Source: Pieris napi (lineage: Eukaryota; Arthropoda; Insecta; Lepidoptera; Pieridae). Taken from it: a DNA stretch of 64,000 nt. Below are positions 23,334-34,324 of the stretch, one piece after another. Every line of letters begins with the position of its first letter. Positions within the stretch are counted from its first letter, which is position 1. The notes beneath the pieces are model-generated. The model saw only the letters and a list, made by a program, of their open reading frames with translations. It did not search any database and was not told the DNA's origin. A program made the position numbers and the translations under genes. The stretch covers positions 7,387,662-7,451,661 of the forward strand of contig NC_062256.1 of the NCBI RefSeq assembly GCF_905475465.1. The letters run 5' to 3'.

Positions 23334-23474
23334 GCAGTCGCAATACCCGTCCCTTACGTTGCGAAGCCATGATTTTTTACACACAACACGTTGTTTACCC
23401 ATTATAATTAATTGAAGGTGGTGGTATAGGTCATGGCGCAACACGTTTGTATAAATAGAACCTACTTTTAAAGG

Positions 23475-23575
23475 CCGGCAATGCATCCACTAAAAATGGG
23501 TGTCTATGGGCTGCGTAGACTGCCCTTTTTGGTCGTCCCGCAAGCTCGTTTGCCCCCCTATTATATAAAAAAAAA
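23475..23575 (+). repeat. Poly(A)-ended interspersed repeat (copy 1)
   Basis: CCGGCAATGCATCCACTAAA, GACTGCCCTTTTTGGTCG, GCTCGTTTGCCCCCCTATTA, then an A-run. A matching copy is at 49440-49530, so it is a retroposed 3' end of unknown parent. The duplicate is 31497-31597. Confidence 0.65.
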
Positions 23576-23889
23576 CTTAATTTGAAAAAAACTGATAAAA
23601 GCAGGCTTTAATCAGCCTTTATTAAGTCTAATAGTCTATACGAAGTCTTTCTCAGAGAACTGCACTCAAAACATGGAATTATGTAAATATAAAATTTCGC
23701 GTGTATAAAAAGTTTCACTCACACTAAAGACATTGTTAATTCATTAATAGTCCAGTCAGTCAAGACAATTAATTCATTATAATTCCAAAAGTTTTCAAAT
23801 TTTGATGTAAGGTCGGGAGTGGTATTAAAACAAACTATAAAATTTTGCAACCTGCTCTGCGGTCCGGAACATTGTTAAAAATAAGTTTT

Positions 23890-24202
23890 GGTCGTGAAAA
23901 AAATTCCAAAAGTTCTGCAAACTTGGGGAAGTTTTCGATATAATATTTCATATCACGTATAAAATTTGCAACCAACCTAAGTGTACGGAACATTTTTTGT
24001 TATTAAAAATTAATGTTTTTCTTTATTAAACTGAAGGAAAACGTTCCAAAAGTCTGCAAATTTGACAGATATATCGAAAATAAAATAAATAACAAAAAAT
24101 GTTCCGTACACTTAGGTTGGTTGCAAATTTTATACGTGATATGAAATATTATATCGAAAACTTCCCCAAGTTTGCAGAACTTTTGGAATTTTTTTCACGA
24201 CC
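23890..24202. repeat. Foldback element with ~112-bp arms (copy 1)
   Basis: Arms 23890-24002 and 24091-24202 are near-perfect reverse complements (GGTCGTGAAAAAAATTCC pairs with GGAATTTTTTTCACGACC; AACCTAAGTGTACGGAAC pairs with GTTCCGTACACTTAGGTT). Weaker pairing extends outward to about 23750 and 24375 (TTCCAAAAGTTTTCAAA, TTTGAAAACTTTTGGAA). It encodes nothing and is probably a foldback-type DNA element. The duplicate is 31912-32224. Confidence 0.85.
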
Positions 24203-24539
24203 ATACAGCAAAAATTAATTTAATTGCAATTTTAACAATGTTCCGGACTGCGGACAAGGTTGCAAAATGAGATTTATTGTCGTCCCAATGTACCATTCAC
24301 TTGACCGAAGTTTGAAAACTTTTGGAATTATTATCAAATTTTCGATTTCGAATGTCTATAATGACTGGTCTATAAGTTCTAGCTTAAGTTACAAGCATTA
24401 TGACTTCATACGTGTTAAAAGTCCAAAATCCCATGGAGGCATGGTGCAGATACATTTTTGCAGCAGTTAAAGTTTTGACGGAATTCCAACTAAAGACCGC
24501 CTGAATTATGTCGTTACCACCTGATGTTAAGTGATAGAT

Positions 24540-24720
24540 GGACACTTGTACTTCCAGAAGCAAGCGCGCTGCCGGCCTTTTAAGAATTGTTACGCTCTTT
24601 TCTTGAAGGGTCTAAGTCGAATTGGCTCGGAAGTACTTCAGCTGGATCCACATAGTGGTGGTACGCGTCAGAAATAGCCTTGAAAAACGCTCAGTTGTGG
24701 AACGAAAATGTAGTATGTAG
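24540..24720 (+). repeat. Interspersed repeat of unknown class (copy 1)
   Basis: Same family as 13472-13745 in opposite orientation: GCCGGCCTTTTAAGAATTG, CTTTTCTTGAAGGGTCTAAG, CACATAGTGGTGGTACG, AACGCTCAGTTGTGGA. The duplicate is 32562-32742. Confidence 0.6.
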
Positions 24721-25206
24721 TCTGTCTTATTGACAAGATTGCATAAGCTTCTGTATATGCACGATAAAATCGTATAAAATTTTTGAGAAAATTTACACAG
24801 TTCCTTAAAAGACAAAAAACAATCTTAGGAACACCATTGACTGAGTTTGTTGAGTGAAAGTAATAAGGAAGTAAACATGAATATCAATTGTTTATTAAGC
24901 ATTTCGTTACCTTTAAACTTTAATTATTAGGAGACCCGATCTTATTGTTCAAAACGTACCTTCAACCACAATTACGCTTGATTAACAAGATAAGAACGTT
25001 TCTTTAGACAATTTATTAGTTATTCCTTAGTGATATTAACGATAACTTCTTTAAGAGTACCGTAGATTAATATAATACAGGGCAGCCGTACTCAGAGATG
25101 TCCGTTGCAAATCGTAAATTATTCAAGTCAGCTAACTGCTGATTAGGGCAGTGAGATACGTTTTAACTTCCGCTTCAAATGAACTATTATAAACAATTTC
25201 CTGATA

Positions 25207-25381
25207 TTTAGAGTCTGTTTCACAATGTACGGATAAGTTCTACATAAGTTCCAAATTAGCTATTTATTACTTATTGGTAGGATAAACACTATTGTTGCGT
25301 TTCACGACTGTCAGATAACGCTATTCGTCACATAATTTAGTATTTGGTACTTTATCCATACATTGTGAAACAGACCCTAAA
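25207..25381. mobile_element. MITE, family E (TTTCACAATG ends), copy 1
   Basis: TTTAGAGTCTGTTTCACAAT at the left and ATTGTGAAACAGACCCTAAA at the right form imperfect terminal inverted repeats around about 130 bp of non-coding sequence. The duplicate is 33229-33403. I could not fix the superfamily from one locus. Confidence 0.75.
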
Positions 25382-25749
25382 GTTATATAATGCACATTTA
25401 AACACAGACATGAAACAGTTAAAATAAAAAGAAAACAGACAAAAAGGTTAACTAAAATTCATTTCTTTAATGACAATTAAATACTCGTATCTACGTTATA
25501 ATTATTATAAAGACAATGTAAATGTTCGTAAATGAGATCTCAGAAACCCAGTGTAACAATAACAGTGTTAAAAAAGGATAATTTTTTATACATGATTACC
25601 TTTCGGTTTTATTTTATGACTATATCTAATTTCTTGTATGTCAAAGAATCTTTATACTAAGGTCTAATCCGTTAGTTGTCTTATGAAGTTACTGGTAAAA
25701 CCTTAGAATCATATTGTCAAGGGTAATGTGAAACATAGGGGTGATGAGT

Positions 25750-26130
25750 GTTTGTGAGGGCGGATCACCGCCGCCCCACCACTGGGGCCGTGTGCAACTG
25801 GCATAGACTACGGTGGCACCCTGCCCTCGCGCATCATTCGACCTCCGCGCACAGTAGACTCGGCAAGCGCCTTGCACTGTATACGCGTTCGGGAGTTAAC
25901 TCTCGTTGCGACACGACGAACAGGTCCGTCCTCCGGTGAAAGTGATAAACCATGTCGCGAGTGATTGTGGCTTCTTCCTAATGCTATAAATAAGTGCTCT
26001 CCAGCATTACCTGGACGACCCAAATTAGGCGCGTTGGAGTAACCGCCCACGCGCCGCCCGCCTTATGTTTCACGTGTAAATGCATTTGGAAGGAGCCCGC
26101 AATTTGCATGCAATTTGTGTTTGATAGTGT
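25750..26130 (+). promoter_or_regulatory. Duplicated copy of the Mlp84B promoter-like block
   Basis: GC-rich block containing CTATAAATAA at 25984-25993 (TATA box, also matching the MEF2 consensus YTAWWWWTAR) and the CArG box CCAAATTAGG at 26020-26029. It matches 33772-34155, which lies just upstream of Mlp84B. This copy is followed by LINE sequence and not by the gene, so if real it is an orphan promoter. Open frames within it on both strands are not supported as genes. Confidence 0.5.
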
Positions 26131-26275
26131 TCGATAACGTATTGTCAAAGTCAAAGTCAAATCGTTTATTTCAATTAGACCATCTAAAATGGCACTTTTG
26201 AACGTCAAAAAAAAAAAATAATAAAAAATAAATAAAAAATAAAAATATATAATAATAAAAAATAAAATAAATATG

Positions 26276-28271
26276 ATTTCTATAAAGCTGATTATATTAG
26301 TTTAAATAAACAACTTGATTCATTGATTATTCAAGGGTGCTCATCAGATGATCTGTGGATCAACTTTAAAGATCAAATCCAACACGCAATTAAAAAATCT
26401 ATACATCTTAAAACTAAAAGCAAGAATAAAAACCTACAAAAGCCGTGGATAAATCACGAAATATTACATCTAACTAAGAAGAAAAAAGAACTATGGCGTT
26501 TATACAGAATAGCCAGGACTGATAGCATATACAAAAGATACAGATATATAAATAATTTGATAATTAAACTTACAAGAAAACGACGAAGTGAATTTGAATC
26601 AAAGGTCATTGATACCTCTTCAAAATCTTTTTATGCATACATTAGAAAACAATTCAGCTCTAAAACAGGAATTCCATCGGTTTTAAAAAATGAGGTAGAT
26701 GAACTTGTTGTTGAGCCATCAATGATAGCAGAAATGTTTGCTGATAACTTTGAGTTAAATTACTCCCCAGAACCTGATGGACCAATACCGAACATCAAAC
26801 TTTCCAGGACTGAAGCTTCCTTTGATGCTTTCTCGATTTCGAGTGAAATGGTTTTAAAATCCCTAGATACATTTGATGACACAACAGCGTCAGGACCAGA
26901 CGGCATTCCATCCATACTATTAAAAAAATGTGGCAAATCACTAGCAGATAACATAGCCAAAATTATGAATGCTTCGCTAAACACAGGCCTTGTACCGTCT
27001 GATTGGAAATCTGCTGTTGTTGTTCCAATATTTAAGAATGGTAACAAATTATCAGCCTCCTGAGAAATTAAGGAAATTCCTTTTCGATGAAAATATTATA
27101 CCCTGCGAACAGCATGGATTTGTACCAGGACGATCTGTCGCAACTAACCTTCTCATGTGCCTGAATCAATGGGCAAGAAGTTTCGACCGGGGTGATCCTA
27201 TAGATATAATCTACCTAGATTTTGAAAAAGCTTTTGACCGTGTCCCAGTTCGCCGACTTTTATGCAAGTTAGAGCATTTAGGGATCCGAGGAAAAATACT
27301 AGCCTGGATTACGAATTACCTTACGGAAAGATGTTTTCGAGTTCGCATTGGAGATGTACTGTCCTTGCCTCGACAAGTACTAAGTGGCGTTCCTCAAGGA
27401 TCAGTACTTGGCCCTTTACTTTTTATTCTTTACATGACCGATCTGAAGAACTCACTACAGATTTCACATTCGATCTTTGCCGACGACATAACATTTTTTG
27501 GAAATCCACTCTCCCAATCTCAAGCAATACAGGGTGGTTTAGATGATATTTTTGATTGGACCAAGCAGTGGCTGCTGTGTAAATGTTAATAAGTGCACAA
27601 TATTGCACATAGGAAAGAAAAATCCGCACATTACTTATAGCCTAGGTCAACAGCAGTTAATGCCAGTAGTCACGCAAAAAGACTTGGGTGTTACCATCAG
27701 TTATGATTTGAAGTGGGAATGTCACATCATGAATATAGTGAAAAAGGCTAATTCCATGCTCTATTTAGTGAGAAAATCATTCAAATGCCTGTCACCAAGA
27801 ACACTCTTAAAGATATATAAATGTTACATTAGACCAATATTAGAGTATGCCTACAGCATTTGGGATCCTTATTTCATAAAGGATATTAGTATGCTTGAAA
27901 GGGTTCAAAGAAAAGCCACGAAAATGATAAGGTCATTCAGGAAGAAATCTTATAATGAGCGTCTGAAAGCACTTGACCTTACTGATTTAGGAAGTAGGAG
28001 ATTACGAGGAAATCTCATTGAAACCTATAAAATCCTCACTGGCCACTATAATGTTCCAGGAATTGAGAAGCTCTTTATTTTAAGTGAAAATACACATTTG
28101 AGGGGTAGTTCTTTAAAACTTAAGACCACTCAACACAACACAAATTCCCTAAAGAACTTTCTCCCAAACCGTGTAGTGGCCGACTGGAATAGGCTTCCGG
28201 AAAGTGTGATCAGTGCACCATCTGTAAACACCTTTAAAAATAGACTGGATAAGTTTCTCCAAATCCCTTAA
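26276..28271 (+). pseudogene. Duplicate of the LINE ORF2 reverse transcriptase, further broken
   Basis: Carries the same sequence as 18252-20249 including the shared frameshift near 27063 and loss of the YRPIS block. In addition, a 2-base deletion at about 27578 (GCTGTCACTAAATG in copy 1, GCTGTGTAAATG here) creates a premature stop at 27587-27589. ORF1 and the endonuclease are absent because the duplication border lies downstream of them. The shared lesions show the element was dead before duplication. Confidence 0.9.
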
Positions 28272-28293
28272 TACACACGCATCAGCTTATTAA

Positions 28294-29547
28294 CACGTTC
28301 ACTGCGGCAAGTAAAATAATAATTTTTCATCAGGTGCGGCGGCGGGCCAAAATGCGCCCCCAATGATATTTCCGCCGGTGCGTGGCAGGTCTTTCTAGAC
28401 CCAACAGCACTAGGATAGATTAAATTGCTATAACTTTGTGGAAACATAATGTATACATTTTTTTTTATATTGTTAGAATGACCTTGAACCCAACTTCCTT
28501 AGGTTTGATTCGCCCCGGGATCTGGCAAACAGGAAATGAGAAATAAAGCAGGAAAAGCGGCAGGCCGATATCGACCTGAACCGCACTAGAATATATTTTT
28601 AGTAGTGATGGGACAGAGAAATATCGAAAATAAAACAGAATTATCGTAAACTCAACTCAAACTCAAACTCAAAATATCTTTATTCAAGTGGGTATAGGTC
28701 GGTTATCGAAAGCTGGCGGGTTCACAGTACTCACACTAATGCAATTTCACATACAGTATGTTTCAAAATATGATTTTTTTGCCATGCTATACATTTTAGT
28801 CCACTCATACACGACGGACAGTCTATTCATGATGTATTTATGATTGTATTTCAGTTTGACATCACGTCTCGCGCTTATTCACAGACACTACACAAGCACA
28901 AAGTGTAAATGTGTTGAAGCCGCCAGCTTTAGTTAACATACCTATAACCAAGTACACTTTTGAATCGTCAAGTTAAATTAATCGTAAATTTACATTTGCT
29001 ACTAAAGGAACTGAAAAATGTATTTATTTACTTATGTATGCCTGTCTTGGAAACAGAAATACTTTTTAATTTTCTTAGTGGAAAATATTTCTTCACTGCT
29101 GTTACTATCACTGTCAATAACTGCAAGGCGAATTACTCTATTTTCCAAAATTTGTATTTTTCTTGTATTGCTTGCCATCGTTGATAATATCGAACGCTAT
29201 GTTAGATCAGTTAGATAGCACAACACTAACTGGTCGGGCGCGCGCTCTGTGCGGTATCGGGTCGCCAGCTGCCGGTTGGGTGGGCGGGCTGAAATAGGCC
29301 CACTGCCGCACTCAGCGGATGCAAAGCAGCGTCAGTGCGTGGTAGGTCGATAAAAGCCTGCCGTTATGTTTTGATGGGGAAAACCTACAATTTTGACCGC
29401 AAGATGAAATATATATTTGTCCCTGTCGAATTTTTACAAACACCTGAGATAATCGTTACGCACCAGCGAGAGGGACATAGATTTCTTCGTCCGCACCAGC
29501 GGAAATACCGCGGCAGGCTGATATCGGCCTGTTACGCAGTGAACGTG
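28294..29547. mobile_element. piggyBac-like non-autonomous element (copy 2)
   Basis: Duplicate of 20272-21525, with the same TTAA flanks, the same 13-bp ends and the same nested retroposon tail (about 28650-29012). Confidence 0.8.
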
Positions 29548-30446
29548 TTAAAAGCTGCCAGTGTGTTAAGTAAATAATAATAATAATACGTAAAAGGAAA
29601 TTGGCCATGAACGGCCAATAAATATACTTATGTAGGCTTCTTTAAGTATAAAATGTAAAAATAAATAAATGTTTTTATAACGATTAATAACTGATTTAAG
29701 TAGGAATAGGGGTAATCTTCTAATATGAATTTACTTAATATAAACGATTTTTATATTTTTTTCTAGGTGGCCCTCAATTTTTATTTTTAAGGCAAAATTT
29801 TTTGTTTTTATTTTTTTATGATACAGCATACAAAAACACATACAACCCCTAATTTTCATTCCTTTATGATCAACCCCTATTTTTTATTATGGTAGATAGT
29901 TATTTTTATTGAACTAAAAAAATGTTTCCTAGTAATAATATACATGGTAAAACAACGTTTGCCGGGTCAGCTAGTTATATACAATTGCTGACCTGATGTA
30001 TATATAATTATAATAATAATCCATTGCTATTATTATTATAGCAATGGATTATTATTAGTTCTTGGTGTCAAATTTCTGCATATGTTTTATTAATAATTTT
30101 TACAGGCAATCCTTTTGACTTTCACGATTTGGGCCTTATGATGATGAAAATGATATGATTGAAATGATTTTCTTTTCCGTGCGGTTTAATAATAACTACA
30201 TAATTGGTGCTGCCAGTTGTTCAAACGCTCGCCTAATTTTGAGGTTTCACCACCGCTTTATTGAAACACCTCTAAAGCCTTCAATTCTATAAACCTGTAG
30301 CAACTTATAACTGTATTTCTACGCTATTTTTATATTCCTGTCCTACATTTTGGCGTTTAAACCAAAAGCGATTGCTTAAATCGTCGGAGATACGCTCCGA
30401 GAGTGTAACCAGATGCTGGCACTAAACATTTAAATCTTTTGTTTCT

Positions 30447-30585
30447 GCCTTGCGATTCTGTAACTCACTTTTCGAACTCGCACAGCGGTTTTCGCAAAAT
30501 GACTGCTTCACGACTGATTTCAGCGCGACCGCCGCTGCGAAACCCGCTGTGCGAGTTCGAAAAGTGAGTTACAGAATCGCAAGGC
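30447..30585. mobile_element. MITE, family D (copy 2)
   Basis: Duplicate of 22425-22563 with no difference seen. The Helitron-like 3' end just upstream finishes at 29974, and the short hairpin is at 30012-30056. Confidence 0.9.
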
Positions 30586-31099
30586 TGTAATCATTACATT
30601 ATCATTATATTATTAATTATTTAAAACATCCTACGCAGCAGTACATGCTTATAGATTCTTTAACACATAGTTTACTGATAACAATAAATAAATAACGAAA
30701 TCTAGTGCAAACGTTTAATGAACATTTAACATTTGAAAACATCCAAATTGCAAGTGGTGTTTATTTTAGTTTTTAAAATATTAATAGATAGGCAGGTGCG
30801 GTGTACTTGGCAAAGGTGATGTATGACTGGACTAATAGTCCGAGTAATATAATATATATCTATATTCCTTATACTGTCTGAGAAATAACAATGTAATATT
30901 GCCAAAGTTATGACTCAATGGTCATGTCAGATTTATTTTTGTTCTAAGTAACTGTTTTTGTTCTGTGACTCATTAGTCTATCTATTTTCATTGCAATTTT
31001 CCCGCCCCCGGAAATAATTTATGACGGACAGTCAGTCATGGGTATCCATTGGATATATTTAACGCCATGTTAAATTTGCATATTTCTTCTTCTTTTGGT

Positions 31100-31355
31100 T
31101 TCGTGAAGCGTGTCTTGTACCTGTGCCAGATGCAGCTCCTTACAAACACTGTGTAAAACAAAAAACTTGGCGTTTAAAAAGAGTGGCGGAGAGTGTATTG
31201 CCAGTTCTTCTCTTCCGTTCGTCACCCTTAATTTGAGAACTGGCAGTAAATGTAAAATAGGAAGTATTTCATATATATTTCTTTTTTGACGTCCATAAGT
31301 GTACAATGTACATTATGTTACCTATATGAATAAATGATTTTGACTTTTGACTTCC
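31100..31355 (+). mobile_element. LINE 3' tail, family L (copy 2)
   Basis: Duplicate of 23078-23333, followed by the poly(A)-ended repeat at 31497-31597. Confidence 0.8.
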
Positions 31356-31911
31356 GCAGTCGCAATACCCGTCCCTTACGTTGCGAAGCCATGATTTTTT
31401 ACACACAACACGTTGTTTACCCATTATAATTAATTGAAGGTGGTGGTATAGGTCATGGCGCAACACGTTTGTATAAATAGAACCTACTTTTAAAGGCCGG
31501 CAATGCATCCACTAAAAATGGGTGTCTATGGGCTGCGTAGACTGCCCTTTTTGGTCGTCCCGCAAGCTCGTTTGCCCCCCTATTATATAAAAAAAAACTT
31601 AATTTGAAAAAAACTGATAAAAGCAGGCTTTAATCAGCCTTTATTAAGTCTAATAGTCTATACGAAGTCTTTCTCAGAGAACTGCACTCAAAACATGGAA
31701 TTATGTAAATATAAAATTTCGCGTGTATAAAAAGTTTCACTCACACTAAAGACATTGTTAATTCATTAATAGTCCAGTCAGTCAAGACAATTAATTCATT
31801 ATAATTCCAAAAGTTTTCAAATTTTGATGTAAGGTCGGGAGTGGTATTAAAACAAACTATAAAATTTTGCAACCTGCTCTGCGGTCCGGAACATTGTTAA
31901 AAATAAGTTTT

Positions 31912-32224
31912 GGTCGTGAAAAAAATTCCAAAAGTTCTGCAAACTTGGGGAAGTTTTCGATATAATATTTCATATCACGTATAAAATTTGCAACCAACCT
32001 AAGTGTACGGAACATTTTTTGTTATTAAAAATTAATGTTTTTCTTTATTAAACTGAAGGAAAACGTTCCAAAAGTCTGCAAATTTGACAGATATATCGAA
32101 AATAAAATAAATAACAAAAAATGTTCCGTACACTTAGGTTGGTTGCAAATTTTATACGTGATATGAAATATTATATCGAAAACTTCCCCAAGTTTGCAGA
32201 ACTTTTGGAATTTTTTTCACGACC
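31912..32224. repeat. Foldback element (copy 2)
   Basis: Duplicate of 23890-24202, with arms 31912-32024 and 32113-32224. The repeat of unknown class follows at 32562-32742. Confidence 0.85.
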
Positions 32225-33228
32225 ATACAGCAAAAATTAATTTAATTGCAATTTTAACAATGTTCCGGACTGCGGACAAGGTTGCAAAATGAGATTTATT
32301 GTCGTCCCAATGTACCATTCACTTGACCGAAGTTTGAAAACTTTTGGAATTATTATCAAATTTTCGATTTCGAATGTCTATAATGACTGGTCTATAAGTT
32401 CTAGCTTAAGTTACAAGCATTATGACTTCATACGTGTTAAAAGTCCAAAATCCCATGGAGGCATGGTGCAGATACATTTTTGCAGCAGTTAAAGTTTTGA
32501 CGGAATTCCAACTAAAGACCGCCTGAATTATGTCGTTACCACCTGATGTTAAGTGATAGATGGACACTTGTACTTCCAGAAGCAAGCGCGCTGCCGGCCT
32601 TTTAAGAATTGTTACGCTCTTTTCTTGAAGGGTCTAAGTCGAATTGGCTCGGAAGTACTTCAGCTGGATCCACATAGTGGTGGTACGCGTCAGAAATAGC
32701 CTTGAAAAACGCTCAGTTGTGGAACGAAAATGTAGTATGTAGTCTGTCTTATTGACAAGATTGCATAAGCTTCTGTATATGCACGATAAAATCGTATAAA
32801 ATTTTTGAGAAAATTTACACAGTTCCTTAAAAGACAAAAAACAATCTTAGGAACACCATTGACTGAGTTTGTTGAGTGAAAGTAATAAGGAAGTAAACAT
32901 GAATATCAATTGTTTATTAAGCATTTCGTTACCTTTAAACTTTAATTATTAGGAGACCCGATCTTATTGTTCAAAACGTACCTTCAACCACAATTACGCT
33001 TGATTAACAAGATAAGAACGTTTCTTTAGACAATTTATTAGTTATTCCTTAGTGATATTAACGATAACTTCTTTAAGAGTACCGTAGATTAATATAATAC
33101 AGGGCAGCCGTACTCAGAGATGTCCGTTGCAAATCGTAAATTATTCAAGTCAGCTAACTGCTGATTAGGGCAGTGAGATACGTTTTAACTTCCGCTTCAA
33201 ATGAACTATTATAAACAATTTCCTGATA

Positions 33229-33403
33229 TTTAGAGTCTGTTTCACAATGTACGGATAAGTTCTACATAAGTTCCAAATTAGCTATTTATTACTTATTGGT
33301 AGGATAAACACTATTGTTGCGTTTCACGACTGTCAGATAACGCTATTCGTCACATAATTTAGTATTTGGTACTTTATCCATACATTGTGAAACAGACCCT
33401 AAA
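33229..33403. mobile_element. MITE, family E (copy 2)
   Basis: Duplicate of 25207-25381. Confidence 0.75.
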
Positions 33404-33771
33404 GTTATATAATGCACATTTAAACACAGACATGAAACAGTTAAAATAAAAAGAAAACAGACAAAAAGGTTAACTAAAATTCATTTCTTTAATGACAATT
33501 AAATACTCGTATCTACGTTATAATTATTATAAAGACAATGTAAATGTTCGTAAATGAGATCTCAGAAACCCAGTGTAACAATAACAGTGTTAAAAAAGGA
33601 TAATTTTTTATACATGATTACCTTTCGGTTTTATTTTATGACTATATCTAATTTCTTGTATGTCAAAGAATCTTTATACTAAGGTCTAATCCGTTAGTTG
33701 TCTTATGAAGTTACTGGTAAAACCTTAGAATCATATTGTCAAGGGTAATGTGAAACATAGGGGTGATGAGT

Positions 33772-34155
33772 GTTTGTGAGGGCGGATCACCGCCGCCCCA
33801 CCACTGGGGCCGTGTGCAACTGGCATAGACTACGGTGGCACCCTGCCCTCGCGCATCATTCGACCTCCGCGCACAGTAGACTCGGCAAGCGCCTTGCACT
33901 GTATACGCGTTCGGGAGTTAACTCTCGTTGCGACACGACGAACAGGTCCGTCCTCCGGTGAAAGTGATAAACCATGTCGCGAGTGATTGTGGCTTCTTCC
34001 TAATGCTATAAATAAGTGCTCTCCAGCATTACCTGGACGACCCAAATTAGGCGCGTTGGAGTAACCGCCCACGCGCCGCCCGCCTTATGTTTCACGTGTA
34101 AATGCATTCGGAAGGAGCCGCCCGCAATTTGCATGCAATTTGTGTTTGATAGTGT
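33772..34155 (+). promoter_or_regulatory. Probable Mlp84B promoter and 5' leader
   Basis: A GC-rich island in AT-rich surroundings ends about 150 bp before the first coding exon. CTATAAATAA at 34006-34015 reads both as a TATA box and as a MEF2 site. The perfect CArG box CCAAATTAGG is at 34042-34051, near the expected start of transcription. MEF2 and SRF drive muscle genes, and the next gene downstream is a muscle LIM protein. The first coding exon opens at an AG acceptor (34304-34305), so a non-coding leader exon should lie here. GTGTAA at about 34098 or GTATTG at 34164 could be its donor. Promoter use is inferred. Confidence 0.55.
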
Positions 34156-34324
34156 TCGATAACGTATTGGATATAAGCCAATGAACATTGCATTATTTGG
34201 ATTTGATTTTGTAATGTTCCAGTTCACTATTTTATGCAAAAATTAAAATCTTTGTTCAATTGTTTGTCGTTTGTCATAGGGATAATTGTAATTTTGGTTT
34301 TTCAGGATAAGTTAAGCGAGCACA

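Larger units (their letters stand above)
18121..34169. repeat. Direct tandem duplication, two copies of about 8.02 kb
   Basis: Copy 1 is 18121-26144 (8024 bp) and copy 2 is 26145-34169 (8025 bp), head to tail and almost identical. The offset is 8024 up to about 27578, 8022 after a 2-base loss in copy 2 there, and 8025 after a 3-base difference near 34115. At the junction the sequence runs GATAACGTATTG|TCAAAGTC. Both outer flanks share only TG with the junction, which points to end joining or replication slippage and not recombination between long repeats. The unit holds most of LINE ORF2, the piggyBac-like MITE, a Helitron end, MITE D, a LINE tail, a foldback, MITE E and the promoter-like block. 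A false duplication from unmerged haplotypes would look the same. Confidence 0.95.

Noticed and set aside
25689..26050. Open frames on both strands in the GC-rich promoter-like block (also 33711-34072)
   Set aside because: GC-rich DNA opens frames on both strands; none shows a domain, and the block has promoter motifs.
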